Shown: positions 25,331-36,710, counted from the first letter of the stretch. The stretch is 64,000 nt of DNA from Monodelphis domestica (GCF_027887165.1 NC_077228.1:428103957-428167956); one strand, 5' to 3'. The notes: generated from the sequence alone by a model not told the origin. Made by a program: numbers and translations.

Positions 25331-27990
25331 ATCCTCCCCTGTGATTCGCATGTAAAACAAGCATGTAGAAATCTCTCAGATTTACATTCCTAGTTTCCCC
25401 ATGGAATCAGTATCCATAATCAACTTACATTTCTAAAGATCTATAACTAGAGGTATATACAATATTGAACTTTCTAAGGGGAAATTATAATAAATTGTGG
25501 ATGAGAGGAAAATAGAAAGAGAACAAAACCAATGATTCTTAGGCACATTGACAAGAAAACAAATGGGGGTAGTCCCCTTTGGCATAAGAGTGTACATTCA
25601 AAATAAATGTATTCAATCCCCCACATTTCAATTTCACTACATCCCAAAGTTCATTCTGGATCTTTTGGTGCAGTGTGAAGTTTCTGCAGGCATCTCCATG
25701 GTACCTTCTCCAAACAGTTTACTTTCTGGATTCAGGAAGTTAGCAAGTTTCTTAGCTTAAAATTACTCAAGAATAAGAAAAATTTTCATAAAACTAGAAT
25801 TTTATGACAAATATAAAACCCTCCCTAAGGAGGTGTTGACAAACACGTGGTTCACCCTGAGATACATGGCTGAGTTATGACATATATGAATCAATTGTAA
25901 AAAGGAAGTCAAAAACATTAAAAAATAGAAGAAAAGAAAATAAAAATTAAATAGTATATAAAAATTCTGAGTAGGCAAAAATAAGCCTATAACAGGTACT
26001 AGAATTAGGGCCTAATAAAGTGATTTATGTCCCAGAAGTCTGTAGGACCATTGCACCAATATGCCCTTACCCAATTAGAAGCCAGAATTATAGAAAATTA
26101 TCACACTTATAAAAGACAGAAAAAGGGACTAGATTTTGGCAGCAAATGGGAAATAGCTTTCCTTGGTTTGATTTTACCTTTGCTCTCAGGGATAGGGGAG
26201 TCAAGATGGTAGCCAAACATAGGTACTTGTCATAATGTGGCATGGGGAAGACCTGCATATGATATATGTCAACATGCCACAACTTTGAAACTCAAACAAA
26301 TCCTCTGTCTTGGCACAGATTCTCATCAATCTCATCAGGACTGGTTGGTCTCCTTTGATCTTGTGCTTCTTGGCACTGTATAATGGCTCTTTTGTGGTCC
26401 CTACTCCTGGAATCAGACACAATCATTAATCAAAGTCCCATAATATTTAACAATCAATGACAGGTTTCCATAGTCTAAAGCTTCCAGGTATGCATTAACA
26501 TTAGGGATAATGGATATTGTAAACTTACTGCAAAATAAAAGAAAATTATTAATACTGGTAATATATGCTTTAATTTTAAAAAATGAGAGAAAAATAAAAC
26601 AAATATTTTATTACACATACAAGGAAAAACAATAATAAATTTTTTAAGAATCACAAATATATAGTTCATAATCAGTGACACACTGTGCTTGCCAGGGGGA
26701 GGCAGAATACAAAGATTTCTCACTCAAAGATGAGATCCATTTCCTTCTTAACTTGGCTATGATCCACAGTGTGAGTGCAAATGATTTTTAGCAAGTAACA
26801 GATTTTTAAAACAGTAGTACAGCAGCTAATGCACATTCAGAAAAGTACCAAAATTCCCCAAATCATAATGGCCCATTTAATGACAATAGCAATCAAACTC
26901 ACTATCAGTAGGATCCACATGAGTCACTTGCTGTGTGACATTAAAAAACAAAAACTTTGAAACTCATGGATACTTGTCACAAGTTCTCCAGATCTAGCCA
27001 ATCTTACAACCTTGACTGAGATATTTTTAACAAAGTCCATTACTGCCATCATTCCAAAATGTATCAGAGGAGCCCAGAAAAACACAAACCTCTGTACTGC
27101 TAATGAAAATCTTTGGGGTCTAAAACATCACCAAGAATCTAGTTCATTCTGGAAGAGTAGAGTTAAGCATAAGAGTTAAAACTATAAAAATCCTGCAGAA
27201 TCCACTAGGCAAACTAGGTAATTCCCCCTCTCAAGAGCCATTCAGAGGTAACACACCCCTCAGGAAAACCTTCCCAACTCCCAGATGAGACTGTAACAGG
27301 TATAAAAGGCATGTTTTTATATGTCTCATCCATTACATTTTTATAAATGTGGAGGTGGGGAATGCAATAGTGCTATAGCACTTCGCTTCAACTACTAAAT
27401 GAACCCATTACCTTTTGTTACAAAAGACTCAAAGGCAGGCAAACAGTCAGTCGGAAGTAGTGGTGCTACTAGATATCTGAAAAATCACTTCTGAAAACCC
27501 TTTAAAATTGATTTAAATTTTTAGGTCATTAAATTCTCCAAAGGTTGCATACAGGTTGTAACTGGTTTGATGGAATTCATCCCATATTATCTATGTGATA
27601 ATTAACATAGGCAAAAAGGAACAAAAGGCTGTCAATGCAACATGTAACTTTGATGGATCTTGTGACAAACCCAGCATTCATAAGGACCTATAGTTTTGCC
27701 ATGGAAAAACATTTGTCCAAGTTGACTATGGGCTTTTAGAACAGTATTTTCTCCAGTCCAGTCATATGGGGAGGTACAGATAAAGACAAAATGTAATGGA
27801 ATATATAGCTAAATGGCCAAAACACAGTAACTTAAAATGACATAGTATAATGTAATATATTAGATTAGATTAATATGTGAACTTAAAAAAATTAAATCAT
27901 AAAGCAAACAATCAGCAAATATAGTATATGTGACAGGATACAGGCATTGAATTCAAGAGTCCTTTTCTTCAATTCCAATAGCTACATTAC
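25331..27990 (-). mobile_element. Fossil endogenous retrovirus, internal region with env-like remnants
   Basis: This lies between the left 3' LTR with its polypurine tract and LTR-like DNA to the right, so the order is that of a minus-strand provirus. Two stretches look like env: one around 27600-27770 holds a CWVC (CXXC-type) motif as in surface subunits, and one around 26840-26905 holds a strongly hydrophobic membrane-anchor-like run. No gag, protease or pol is recognised, so most of the element seems lost. Many breaks; a fossil. The env reading is an inference from short motifs. Confidence 0.4.
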
Positions 27991-30442
27991 AGACTTATTC
28001 ACTATTTGGATTGGAACAAAACTGAAAGAGTTAACCTCAATAGAACAATGGAGTCTGAGAAGGCTTAAAAATTCACCTCCAGACTCTTTAAGATTCCTTC
28101 TATATTAAAAAAGCCAAAAGAGGGAAGTTTGTACCCTGAGGGAAGTTTGGACTTTTGGTATGGAGAGGGAGAAAAAGAGGAGAACCCCCTTCTCAAAGCA
28201 GGGTACAGGGGAGACAGCTGATGCTAAGGTTGGCTCAGAGAGAGGAGGGAAGTTTGAAGATTACCCCCCTTCTGTTTTCCCTCCTTAGCTAAAGCTGCTC
28301 TCCCCAATTCGCTCTTGTCCCTCTTGTTCCCCCTCCACTACTCCCCTTGATCTGTGTAGCAGTTAAATTTAGTTTCCTCTGCTAGAAGTATTATATTTTT
28401 ATGAGGTTTATTAAGATTACAATTAAAGAAAATACTCTAAGAAAGCACGTGCCTAGGAGGGCTGAAAGGCCCATTCAATTTCACTTACATCATGAGAGAC
28501 GCGTCTGCTTGGAAGTGGAATTAGGAAGAGATGCTCAGTAGGCTTTTACAGCCAGTTAAATAGAAATTTTGATCTCTCCCAGGTGGAAATCTCAGTGAGA
28601 TTAGAGGGCATCCTGGGAACTAGAGCAAGGACTTCTGGGGATTGAACTCCGAAGTTCAAGTCTCCATTTTTACATCTGTTCACTCACACTCAGTTTGGGG
28701 AACAGATAGCTTTTAATGTCAACTCAATCAGGGAATACAAAAGGAAATAATGGGCAGGGAAGAATGGGAAAAGGAATGTGGGGAAAGGGGGCATCCCTGT
28801 CTCTATCTAAATCCTTTCCCCTCCCTCCTCAAGTTTGGGGGAAACTCAGGCCTTGGCAGCCTGAGCCCCCTGAGAGAAAGTCAGGTTGACTCATCCCTGG
28901 GCAACAGGAGCTGAGGTAAAGTCTTCTCAGGTTTCTCTCCAGAAATTTCCTTCAATTGGGAAGTGTTGGGGGGAAAGATTTCCCGTCACCAGTAGGAAAT
29001 ATGGGTAACCCTCAGGAGAAAGTCTTCTTCTCAGCTTCTCTCTTCAGCTTCTCAAGAACAAGAGACCTCACTGCTCTCCCAGCCAGAGTATTCTCCTCCT
29101 CCAGATTCTACTCCCAGGACCCCTCTCCCTTTGAGGTGATCAATTTCACATACTCTTCAGCCTGGCACTTTTTTCTAGTGTCAGCCTCTTTCACACTTCC
29201 CCTCCCTAGTACCATGATCCATCTAGATTCCTTTGGTCAAACTTCTGGAGTTTCCCAAACCCTCACTGGGCATAGTATGGACGAAGCCCATAATGGGTGT
29301 ATAACAGAAACTGGACAGGCCAGGCCAAAATAGCAAGGGAGTGTAGGGAGATGAATCCCCCCCTCCCCCACCAAATCTCAGAATTACTCGAGCGAATCAC
29401 AAGGACAAGTGCACCCAGGAATGGTAGTAAGAAAAGATACCCCAAAACTTTGAGCTGTGCAAGCTCTGTAATGCTCTCCCAAAATGGGAACTATTTAAGA
29501 TAGGCAGGAAACTTGGCCATGCTTGCAATTCTACTTATTAAATTGGTTGCAAATCTACTTCCTGTTTGGAAGATTAACCTTACTTCCCTTCCCCCCAGGG
29601 GTAAAAACACCCATGTGTCACCTCAGTCCCCACTCCCATAGCCAGAAGCATGTAAGCCCCACTGGGTTAGTTTAAATTTGACCAGGGAAGTAAATGGGGT
29701 AGGCAGTGTCTATTCTGTGCTGTTAGGCTGTTGCTAGGCTAAAAGCCCTTTAGGCCCTAAGCTACCATAAGCTTTAGATCCTTGTGGGAGAGAAGCCTTT
29801 AGGAGGTTAATTGTTGCCTTAAAGAAATACCTAGGTTTCCAGGTCACAAAGGAGCAAGCACTCAGAACTTCCAGACTCACAGCATCAGGTCTGGTTGTGA
29901 CCAGATGGGGGCTGCAGCCTGGGCGGGCACCACCCACTCAGTCAGCTCAGGAGGTTGCATTGTTAGCAGTAAGTGGTAGCAGTGGTAATCAAGGCAAGCA
30001 GACAGGTGGAGATGTCAGTACTCCCCAGAGGGAAAAGGTGTGTGTGTGTGTGGGGGGGGAGGTAAAGCTGTGGCAGGAGGGATGCAGTATATTCAAACTA
30101 ATTTACTCACTTGGGATTAAGGGTTCTACACCCCACTTCTGGTGGTTGCCATAAATGTAGAATTTAAAATTAATGTCCAATACTTCAAGTGTTATATTTT
30201 CTAAAGTTTATCAATAATCACTAGAAGTAAAGTAGTAAAAGGGTAAATTTCTAAGAAAATAAAACCACATGACTAAATTCTCTTGCCTATTTAAAAAGAC
30301 TGCTGGCAGCTGCCATTGCAGGAAGAAGAAAGCATGAAAGACAGGGCTACACAAAATTTATATGCTTCCTGTGTTAGTATGTAATGTGAAGAAAGTGGGA
30401 TGCTGGGAGTTGTAGTTTTAGGGTACAGATCCTAATTACACA
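27991..30442 (-). mobile_element. Fossil LTR block including the right LTR end
   Basis: The right edge, 30272-30442, is homologous to the left LTR. On the minus strand it begins TGTGTAATTAGGATC and carries TATA-like and AATAAA-type signals further in. A second LTR-like R region ('ttatatttttatgaggttta' at 28389-28408, AATAAACC on the minus strand) suggests another LTR copy, of the same or a related family, at about 28000-28700. The rest is GC-richer than the surroundings. Borders between the pieces cannot be fixed by eye. Broken fossil, old. Confidence 0.45.
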
Positions 30443-30459
30443 ATAGATAAAATAAAATT

Positions 30460-30945
30460 CTTTTGCCATCACACTATTGCAGGTCCATCTGTACTATTGC
30501 AATAATCTCTTATTGCCTGTCCTCACCACCCTGCTCTCTGCTTTCGACCCCAAATTTTGTTATTAACGCTGTTCAATTGTTTTACTCATTTCTGATTCTT
30601 TGTGATCCCTTTGTGATTTTCTTGCCAGAGATTCTACAATAGCTTGCTATTTCCTTCTCTATCTCATTTTACAGATGAGGAGACTAAGGCAAACAAAGTT
30701 GAATTATTTGCCTAGGACCAAGCAGCAAGAAAGTGTTTGAGGCTGGATTTGAACTCATGAACTCTTTTTGACTCCAGATCACATACTCTATCCATTGTAC
30801 CACCTACCTGCTCTAATTAGCCTTCAATATTTTCTGTATAGTTACCATACTTATTTTTATTACTTAGTCTAATCACTCCTGGGCTCAAAATCTTTCAACA
30901 TGCCTACCATGTTTTTCTGGTTCTAGAGGTACTCTCAATCTATGA
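30460..30945 (+). mobile_element. L2 LINE fragment split by a SINE
   Basis: L2 words 'ctgtactattgcaataatct', 'cttattgcctgtcctcacca' precede the SINE, and 'cactcctgggctcaaaatct', 'ttcaacatgcctaccatg' follow it, in L2 order. So the SINE at 30560-30815 inserted into an L2. Confidence 0.55.
30560..30815 (-). mobile_element. CORE-SINE with RTE-like tail
   Basis: Antisense copy: tail complement 'gttcaattgttttactcatt', 'ctgattctttgtgatccctt'; CORE 'cattttacagatgaggagac'; head 'catactctatccattgtacc', 'acctacctgctc'. Confidence 0.75.
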
Positions 30946-31093
30946 TGGAAGACTTCAATGGACACTGTAAAAAGAAAAAAAATGTCTAGAATGAAGAATG
31001 TCATACTTTCAATACTTTCTTCTTTGATTATACCACATAAGGCTGTGATCACCAAAGGTCAATGGATTCTCACACTGAATTTATAATCTAGAT

Positions 31094-31245
31094 CAGGGGT
31101 TCTTAAAATCTTTTATGTGTCATGGACACTTGTTGGTCTGATAAAGCAAAAGGACCTTTATTCAGAATAACACTTTTAAATTCAAAAAGTAAAATACAAA
31201 GAAAAGCATGAATGAAGTTCATTGACCTTAGATTAAGAACCTCTG
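31094..31245 (+). mobile_element. hAT-type MITE with 8-bp target duplication
   Basis: Terminal inverted repeats: 'caggggttcttaa' at the left and 'ttaagaacctctg' at the right. They are flanked by the 8-bp duplications atctagat (31086-31093) and gtctagat (31246-31253). The length of 152 bp with no coding capacity fits a non-autonomous hAT element. A second, partial and inverted relative lies at about 48735-48889. Confidence 0.75.
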
Positions 31246-31384
31246 GTCTAGATCATTTGGATCAGAGAAAGTGGGGTGAGAAAGAGTCTGAAAGAAATAG
31301 GGATATTCTGTCTGAAAATGAAGAGAAGGAAGATTATAGATATCTTCATATCTTCAAATATACAAAGGACTGTAAATGTTAGCA

Positions 31385-31605
31385 CTTTAAGGCTTATAAA
31401 ATACTCTATAAATATTTTTTTTCTTTTATCCTTGCAACAACCTTGGGAGGTGGGTGCTATTATTACAAGTGAGAAAACTAAGGCAGACAAAGGTTAAATG
31501 ACTCGCCCAGGTGAAGATGGCTATTGACTTCCAGAAGCTGGATTTAAACTTGGGTCTTTCTTTCTCTAGGTTCAGTGTTCTATTTATCCACTGTAGAGTT
31601 GACAA
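31385..31605 (-). repeat. MIR/CORE-SINE copy
   Basis: Antisense MIR order: 'ataaaatactctataaatat', 'ttgcaacaaccttgggaggt', 'tattacaagtgagaaaacta', 'aaatgactcgcccaggtgaa', 'gctggatttaaacttggg', 'tgttctatttatccactgta'. Confidence 0.7.
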
Positions 31606-31679
31606 GTGGCACCTTGCTGTATTTCTCCTTGAGAGATCTAAAGGATATAATTAACACTGGCAGGTCTAAGTTATAAATG

Positions 31680-31885
31680 ATCAATTAAGGAAAACTTTTT
31701 TAAAATTACATTTGTTTAAAATTAGAATAGGCCACCTCGTAAAATACGGAGCTCCATACCACTAGAAATGTCTGAGATCAGCTTAAATATGTGTCAAGGA
31801 TACTTATTGTACAGGAGATTTCTATATGAGGTGGAAGATTGGCCTAGATGACCTCTCAAGTTCATAGCAACTCAAAGATAATATA
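31680..31885 (+). repeat. L3/CR1 LINE 3' fragment
   Basis: It carries 'aataggccacctcgtaaaat' (CR1: tgggctgcctc..) and ends 'gattggcctagatgacctct', the characteristic CR1/L3 terminus. Confidence 0.6.
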
Positions 31886-32934
31886 AGTAGGTTTGGAATG
31901 AAGTAGACATTTTTAGGTAACCCAAGTCATAATAGTCCTGACCTGTATCTAAGAGGTTGAGTTTGAAATGAATCGGTTCAGGGATACATGGAGTGAATAC
32001 TCTTTGGCTTACTGCAGTAGCTCTCTGTTGCTATGACAACTTCAAAGGAGGGCAATGAGTCACATTGGTTCTTTACTCTCATTGGACAAAAGATACAGCT
32101 ACCACAAAGCTGCCTGAAGCTGTTCAAAGAAAGCAAAGCTCTTGGGTCAAAACTCTGTCTAGTTTATCTGTGAGCTAAAGTTCATATGATTTAGGTACAC
32201 ATTTGTGATGACTTTATTTATCTCAGGTGATATGTAAAAAAATCAGTCTTGAAGATTTATGAATTGACCTTTCTTACTCAGCTAAAAAGGAAAAAAAAAA
32301 CTTAGATGAAATGCAAGGAACCCAGGACTGATGACATTCTCACTATTGCCTTTTTACAGTTTATTTATTTTGTTGGTCCAGATCTACAATTTTATAGGTG
32401 TAGGGACTTTTCCTAAAAATAAAATTCCTCTTAACAATGCAGATTGGCACCTGCTCTGAAACATGTCATTTTCCCAGGGCCACATAGGTTTTAGCATATA
32501 ATAGGTATTTAAGAAATATTTATAATAATAATATTTAATAAATGCTTTTGACTTCACACAGCCTACACAGTCCAAGGCAGAACTTGAATTCAGGTCTTCC
32601 TAATTCCCATACTGGCTGCCTGTCCGCCAGGTCATGCTATCTTTCTCAAACTTTTTTTTACATATCAGTCTAACACACAAATTTGGCTTTGGTTTTGATC
32701 AAATAGCAAGTATTGCCAATAGTGGGTTGAAACAATTATGATTTTCTAAAATTTTATATACTCACAGGTGTGTGTGTGTATGTATTTATATATTTCTTGA
32801 ACACTAGTAGAACAGACTATATAACACAGTTATCCAGCATGGAAAATGGCTCTACTTGTTCAAATGCCTTGTTAATTATGAAAGTTCGATGTGACAGCAA
32901 CAAAAATGGCCCTTAAATTACAGGTGACAAACTC
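31886..32934. other. Mostly unique DNA with MIR/L2 scraps
   Basis: A motif cluster is annotated separately at 32027-32106. Antisense MIR and L2-tail scraps are visible at about 32470-32640. A short TG/TA stretch lies near 32766. No gene is seen. Confidence 0.45.
32027..32106. promoter_or_regulatory. Candidate enhancer: RFX X-box, AP-1, two CCAAT, RUNX
   Basis: Seen in 80 bases: a full palindromic RFX-type site GTTGCTATGACAAC (32027-32040), TGAGTCA (32056-32062, AP-1), two inverted CCAAT boxes ATTGG (32064-32068 and 32081-32085) and ACCACA (32101-32106, RUNX). No repeat family covers it. RFX and NF-Y sites often work together in vertebrate promoters, but function here is inferred from motifs only, with no gene adjacent. 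Confidence 0.35.
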
Positions 32935-33085
32935 CTGAGATTGTAGTACAGTGTGAAAAGAACGCTAGTTCAAGAGTCAAAGAATACGAATTCAAATTCC
33001 TTTTCTGCAATGTGTGATCACAAGTAAAGCTTAAGTTCTCTGAGCTTCCATTTCTTCACCTATAAAATGAGAAGTAATGACAAAT
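32935..33085 (+). repeat. MIR/CORE-SINE copy
   Basis: Sense order: 'agtgtgaaaagaacgctagt', 'aagagtcaaagaatacgaat', 'gtgatcacaagtaaagctta', 'tctgagcttccatttcttca', 'cctataaaatgag'. Confidence 0.65.
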
Positions 33086-33129
33086 AGGATGGTTTCAGAA
33101 GTGCCTGGGTAAGACACATTCATTCATAC

Positions 33130-33515
33130 CAAGTGAAGTGAGAAGAACCAGGACACTGTACATAGTAATAGCAATATTTTAAGTATGATGAACTTAGACT
33201 TCAGTACTCTGATAAAGACAATTGTCCAAAATAATTCCAAAGGACTCATGATGAAAAATGCTATTCCCCTCCCAATTGAGAATTGAACTCTGAATGCAGA
33301 TGGAAGCATATTTTTGAAGACTTTATTTTTATTGTTTTATTTTATTTGTGCTTTTTTTGGTAATATGGCTAATATGGAAATAGATGGGCATTTTACTTCA
33401 AATATATAATGAATATGAAGAGAGAATTTGAAACTTAAAATATTTTCAATGATTGTTAAAATTTTTACATGTAATTGGGAAATAGTTAATAAAATAGAAA
33501 TCCTTTTAAAATAAA
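33130..33515 (+). mobile_element. L1 3' end
   Basis: Typical marsupial L1 3'UTR: 'caagtgaagtgagaagaacc', 'ccaaaggactcatgatgaaa', 'aatgctattcccctc', 'tgaatgcagatggaagcata' and the end 'tacatgtaattgggaaatag' with an A-rich tail. Confidence 0.8.
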
Positions 33516-33534
33516 AATGATTTAAAAATAATTT

Positions 33535-33640
33535 TGTGGGCAGGAACTATGTTCTTGCCTATCTTTACATCCCTATTGCTTACCACAAAGCTTGGCACAT
33601 AGAACACATTTAATATATATTTGATGAGTGACTGACTCAT
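33535..33640 (+). repeat. L2 LINE 3' tail fragment
   Basis: 'gtgggcaggaactatgttct', 'tgcctatctttacatccc', 'gcttggcacatagaacacat' and 'gatgagtgactgactcatg' follow the L2 terminus. Confidence 0.6.
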
Positions 33641-33936
33641 GATATTGGAATGCTAGTAAGACTCCTGATATAAAGATGTCCTAGCTGGGGAGTGAAACAG
33701 GGCTGGAGCTGAACTGAGATGCAGTATGCCATTCACCAGTTTGAAAAGAAGGAACTATAGAGGAGTTCCAGAAGTGAGAGATTTGAACTAAGCATAGTTT
33801 CTTGAATAAATGACCAAATATGGCCTTAAAGAAGTGCTTTAAGAATGTCTCACCCTCTCTCATTTCTTTTCATAGGCAGAGGATTATGAGTGTGACAGAC
33901 TGGATATAACCTCAGAGTTTTTCAGTATATTGGTTG

Positions 33937-34532
33937 TGTGAAGATAGGATTAACTTTCCCTTTGTCTATTTTTTAGCTAATCAAATCAAGAACTTAAAGT
34001 ACCCCTACTTAATACTAAGTAAGGGAGTTCACAGGTCACCTACTAGAGTAAGCTCACACCTCCAGAGGCTACGGCCCCTTCCTCCTGGGGCAGTGCTAGG
34101 CAAATTAAAAGACTGCCATTGGTATCTGTAAAGAAGGGGGAATGACAGGAAGTGATGTGGAAAAAAGAAGCATAAAAAGAAGAGACCAGTACATCTAGAT
34201 ACATTCCTTTCCTGGTGTTTGGAATGAGTGGCTAAGATCACTGCCTTGGCTTAGAGGAGACCTTTTCCCTGGATCCTACTTTGGCTTTGGAAGAGGCTAC
34301 ATTGGTGTAACTCTGGCTGAATATACCACTGGGACCTCTGGCTGAGGATTACTGGGAAATCCACATGGAGATCAGACTTGGGGAACACCTGACAGGACTG
34401 AGCCAGACACCAAAGCAGCACCTTGGGTGGTAGGAAAGACAATTTTCTACCTTCTTACATTTTTTCACTTTCACCCTTTCCAACTCTTTGTAAATAAAGC
34501 TGCTAAAAGTCATTTTGACTTAAGCTGTAACA
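33937..34532 (+). mobile_element. Fossil solo LTR
   Basis: About 600 bp starting TGTGAAGATAGG and ending near GTAACA (34532). A TATA-like 'agcataaaaagaagag' lies at about 34168-34183 and the poly(A) signal AATAAA at 34493-34498, with 30-40 bases to the end, as expected of U3-R-U5. No flanking internal sequence is recognised, so a solo LTR is the best reading. Family not identified. Target duplication unclear. Confidence 0.5.
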
Positions 34533-35059
34533 TTTTTAAATTGGCAATGCCAATAATACTTTATAACTCTCATATTTAGCATAAAACCTGAATTTAAACT
34601 TTTACGGTTGGTTCAGTGGAACTATTGTTTTTTTTGTTGTTGTTCTTTATTATAATTGATGGTTCCTTGAGATTGGGGAAAAGGGGGATAATTTCAGAAG
34701 CAGATACGCTATAACAAAACAAAATAATTTTATTAGAGAATACGTGCTTATTTCTCTTCTTTCTAGAGATGGGGGAGTGAAAAGAAACTATGAATGTGGA
34801 ACAAACACTCCATATACTTTTAGACTAGACTGATATTTTGATTCATTTTTTTGAACTGCTTCTTTTCCCTTATTTCTTTATTCTTCATTATAAGGGATAG
34901 TTTCCAGACAGGGGGATAGAAAAAAGATAAATTGAGAAATTCAATTCCTAATCCCCTAGTCATGCAACTTCTACATTCTAAGGTTGTCTTTTTTACACTG
35001 TATCTTACCATATATGTACATATTGGTTTATAAGTGACAAGTCATCTTCCCCATTAGTA
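34533..35059. other. Unassigned intergenic DNA
   Basis: AT-rich, with T-runs near 34627-34650; no gene or repeat family is recognised. Confidence 0.5.
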
Positions 35060-35175
35060 AGAAGCTTTCTTGAGAACAGAAAATGTTTTGGGTTTCTGCC
35101 TGTCTTTGGATCACCTGTTCTTTATATAGCATTTTGCACATATTAAGTATTTAATAAATGTTTGTTGATTAAAAT
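35060..35175 (+). repeat. L2 LINE 3' tail fragment
   Basis: 'cttgagaacagaaaatgttt' to 'ttaagtatttaataaatgtt', 'tgttgatt' is the L2 end pattern. Confidence 0.6.
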
Positions 35176-35177
35176 GC

Positions 35178-35445
35178 AGAATGATATTCAGAGGATCCTG
35201 AGAAGACATATAAATTTGTACAGAGTGAGGTGAGAAGAACCAGAAGAATAATGTATATAATAACAACATTGAAAGAAATACAACTTTGGAAGACACTAAA
35301 TATTGACTAAGTGAAGATAGTCATAAATAGTTAACAATAGTTAAACCCATTTATTTACACAAAGTAGCAAATAGAAATTGGGAGTTATACAGACTAGAAT
35401 ATTATTTTTGAAAGGATGAATGATCTCTTTTGATGAGTCAGAACT
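35178..35445 (+). mobile_element. L1 3'UTR scrap
   Basis: 'cagagtgaggtgagaagaac', 'cagaagaataatgtatataa', 'taacaacattgaaagaaata' follow the L1 3'UTR order; strongly diverged. Confidence 0.5.
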
Positions 35446-35492
35446 AAGTTGACAGAGACAGAGAAAGAGCAAGACACACACACACACAGAGT

Positions 35493-35498
<6 letters not shown>

Positions 35499-35569
<71 letters not shown>
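35499..35569. repeat. (GA)n purine tract
   Basis: An uninterrupted run of about 35 GA units, preceded by a short CA repeat (35475-35488). Confidence 0.95.
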
Positions 35570-35571
<2 letters not shown>

Positions 35572-35676
35572 TTTGTAAGGTATAGTCATGTAGGGAAAGC
35601 TACATCTTTAACATGTTTCAGCTTTCCAGCTTGCCTCCCTAGAAATTTCAGAGAAGTTTCTTTTGACTTAGATTAA

Positions 35677-35861
35677 TCTCTCTGTCTCTGTCTCTGTCTC
35701 TGTCTGTCTGTCTGTCTGTCTGTCTATTCGTCTGTCTCTCTCTCTCCCCCTCTCTTCTCCTTTCCTTTTCTCCCCCTCCTCTCTCCTCTTCTTCCCCTCT
35801 TTCCCCCATTTGTCCCTCTCCCTCCCCCCTCTCTCTTTTCTTCTCTCCCTCCTCCCCTCTC
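35677..35861. repeat. Pyrimidine tract: CTGT/CT/CCTCTC
   Basis: About 185 bases, almost all C and T, moving from (CTCTGT)n to (CTGT)n to CT/CCTC. It is complementary in type to the GA tract about 108 bases upstream. Confidence 0.9.
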
Positions 35862-36569
35862 AAGTCAATCTTAAAGAATGTCTGGAAGCTCAGGTGTTCC
35901 TCTCAAATACTGTCTGGAAACACATATGTTTCTTTTGAAGAATGTTTCCTCCCCAAAATTCTAACAGTACCTCTGCCCCTTATGAAGACATGCAGGATCA
36001 GGTCAACATTCTCTCCACTAATTAGGAGTCTCCTTCTGTATATTCAAGAGCATGCAAAATGATCTCAGGCTTATGAACCTGGGTTATACAAGATTTTGTT
36101 TTGTTTTGTTTTGTTTTAATTAATTGGAAATAATTTGGGAGGGGAAGAGACAAGCTAACAATAGCAATATCACCTTCCCCCAAAAAGAGAAAAAAAAATC
36201 AGACCACTGAAACATTTTTTTTAAATGCATAGAAGGGAACAGATGAAGTTTAGAAGGAAGCACAAATAAGCAGAACAGCTTTTGAAATAATGTGTTGAAT
36301 TTATGTTTTTAAAAAGCAATTTGGATGGAATAGAAATTCTTGCTTTCACATGCAATCTTTTAGTTTACAACTTTGTATTTGGAAATAAACATGGTTTTGT
36401 TTTGGATATTTAAGTTCAGAATAAAAAATAAAAATCATAAAATGTAAGTAGATCAAGCAAAAATGTATCAATAAAAATGTTTAAATGGAAACATATGATC
36501 AATTACACTTTTTGATGTTATACAATGCACAGGACAGGCAAACAGATGAATGCAGAGAGTTCTCATATT
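35862..36569. other. Unassigned intergenic DNA
   Basis: Holds a short (TTTTG)n at 36095-36118; otherwise no recognised element. Confidence 0.5.
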
Positions 36570-36710
36570 AATGTAGTCCCAGCACTTTAGAAGTACTATT
36601 TATTGTTTATCATATTGTTACCATTAATTACCATCTGAGTGTAGTATTGTAAGTATTATTATCTCCACTTTATAAATAAAATGCATGAGGTTCAAAGAGG
36701 TTAAGATCCT
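36570..36710 (-). repeat. MIR/CORE-SINE copy, cut by an LTR
   Basis: Antisense MIR: 'taagtattattatctccact', 'ttataaataaaatgcatgag', 'gttcaaagaggttaagatcc'. It stops where the LTR begins (36711); the continuing half is not found. Confidence 0.65.

Noticed and set aside
28956-29333. 125-codon + frame in the fossil LTR block
   Set aside because: It runs opposite to the LTR orientation in pyrimidine-rich, GC-moderate DNA. The Ser/Phe-rich translation resembles no known protein.
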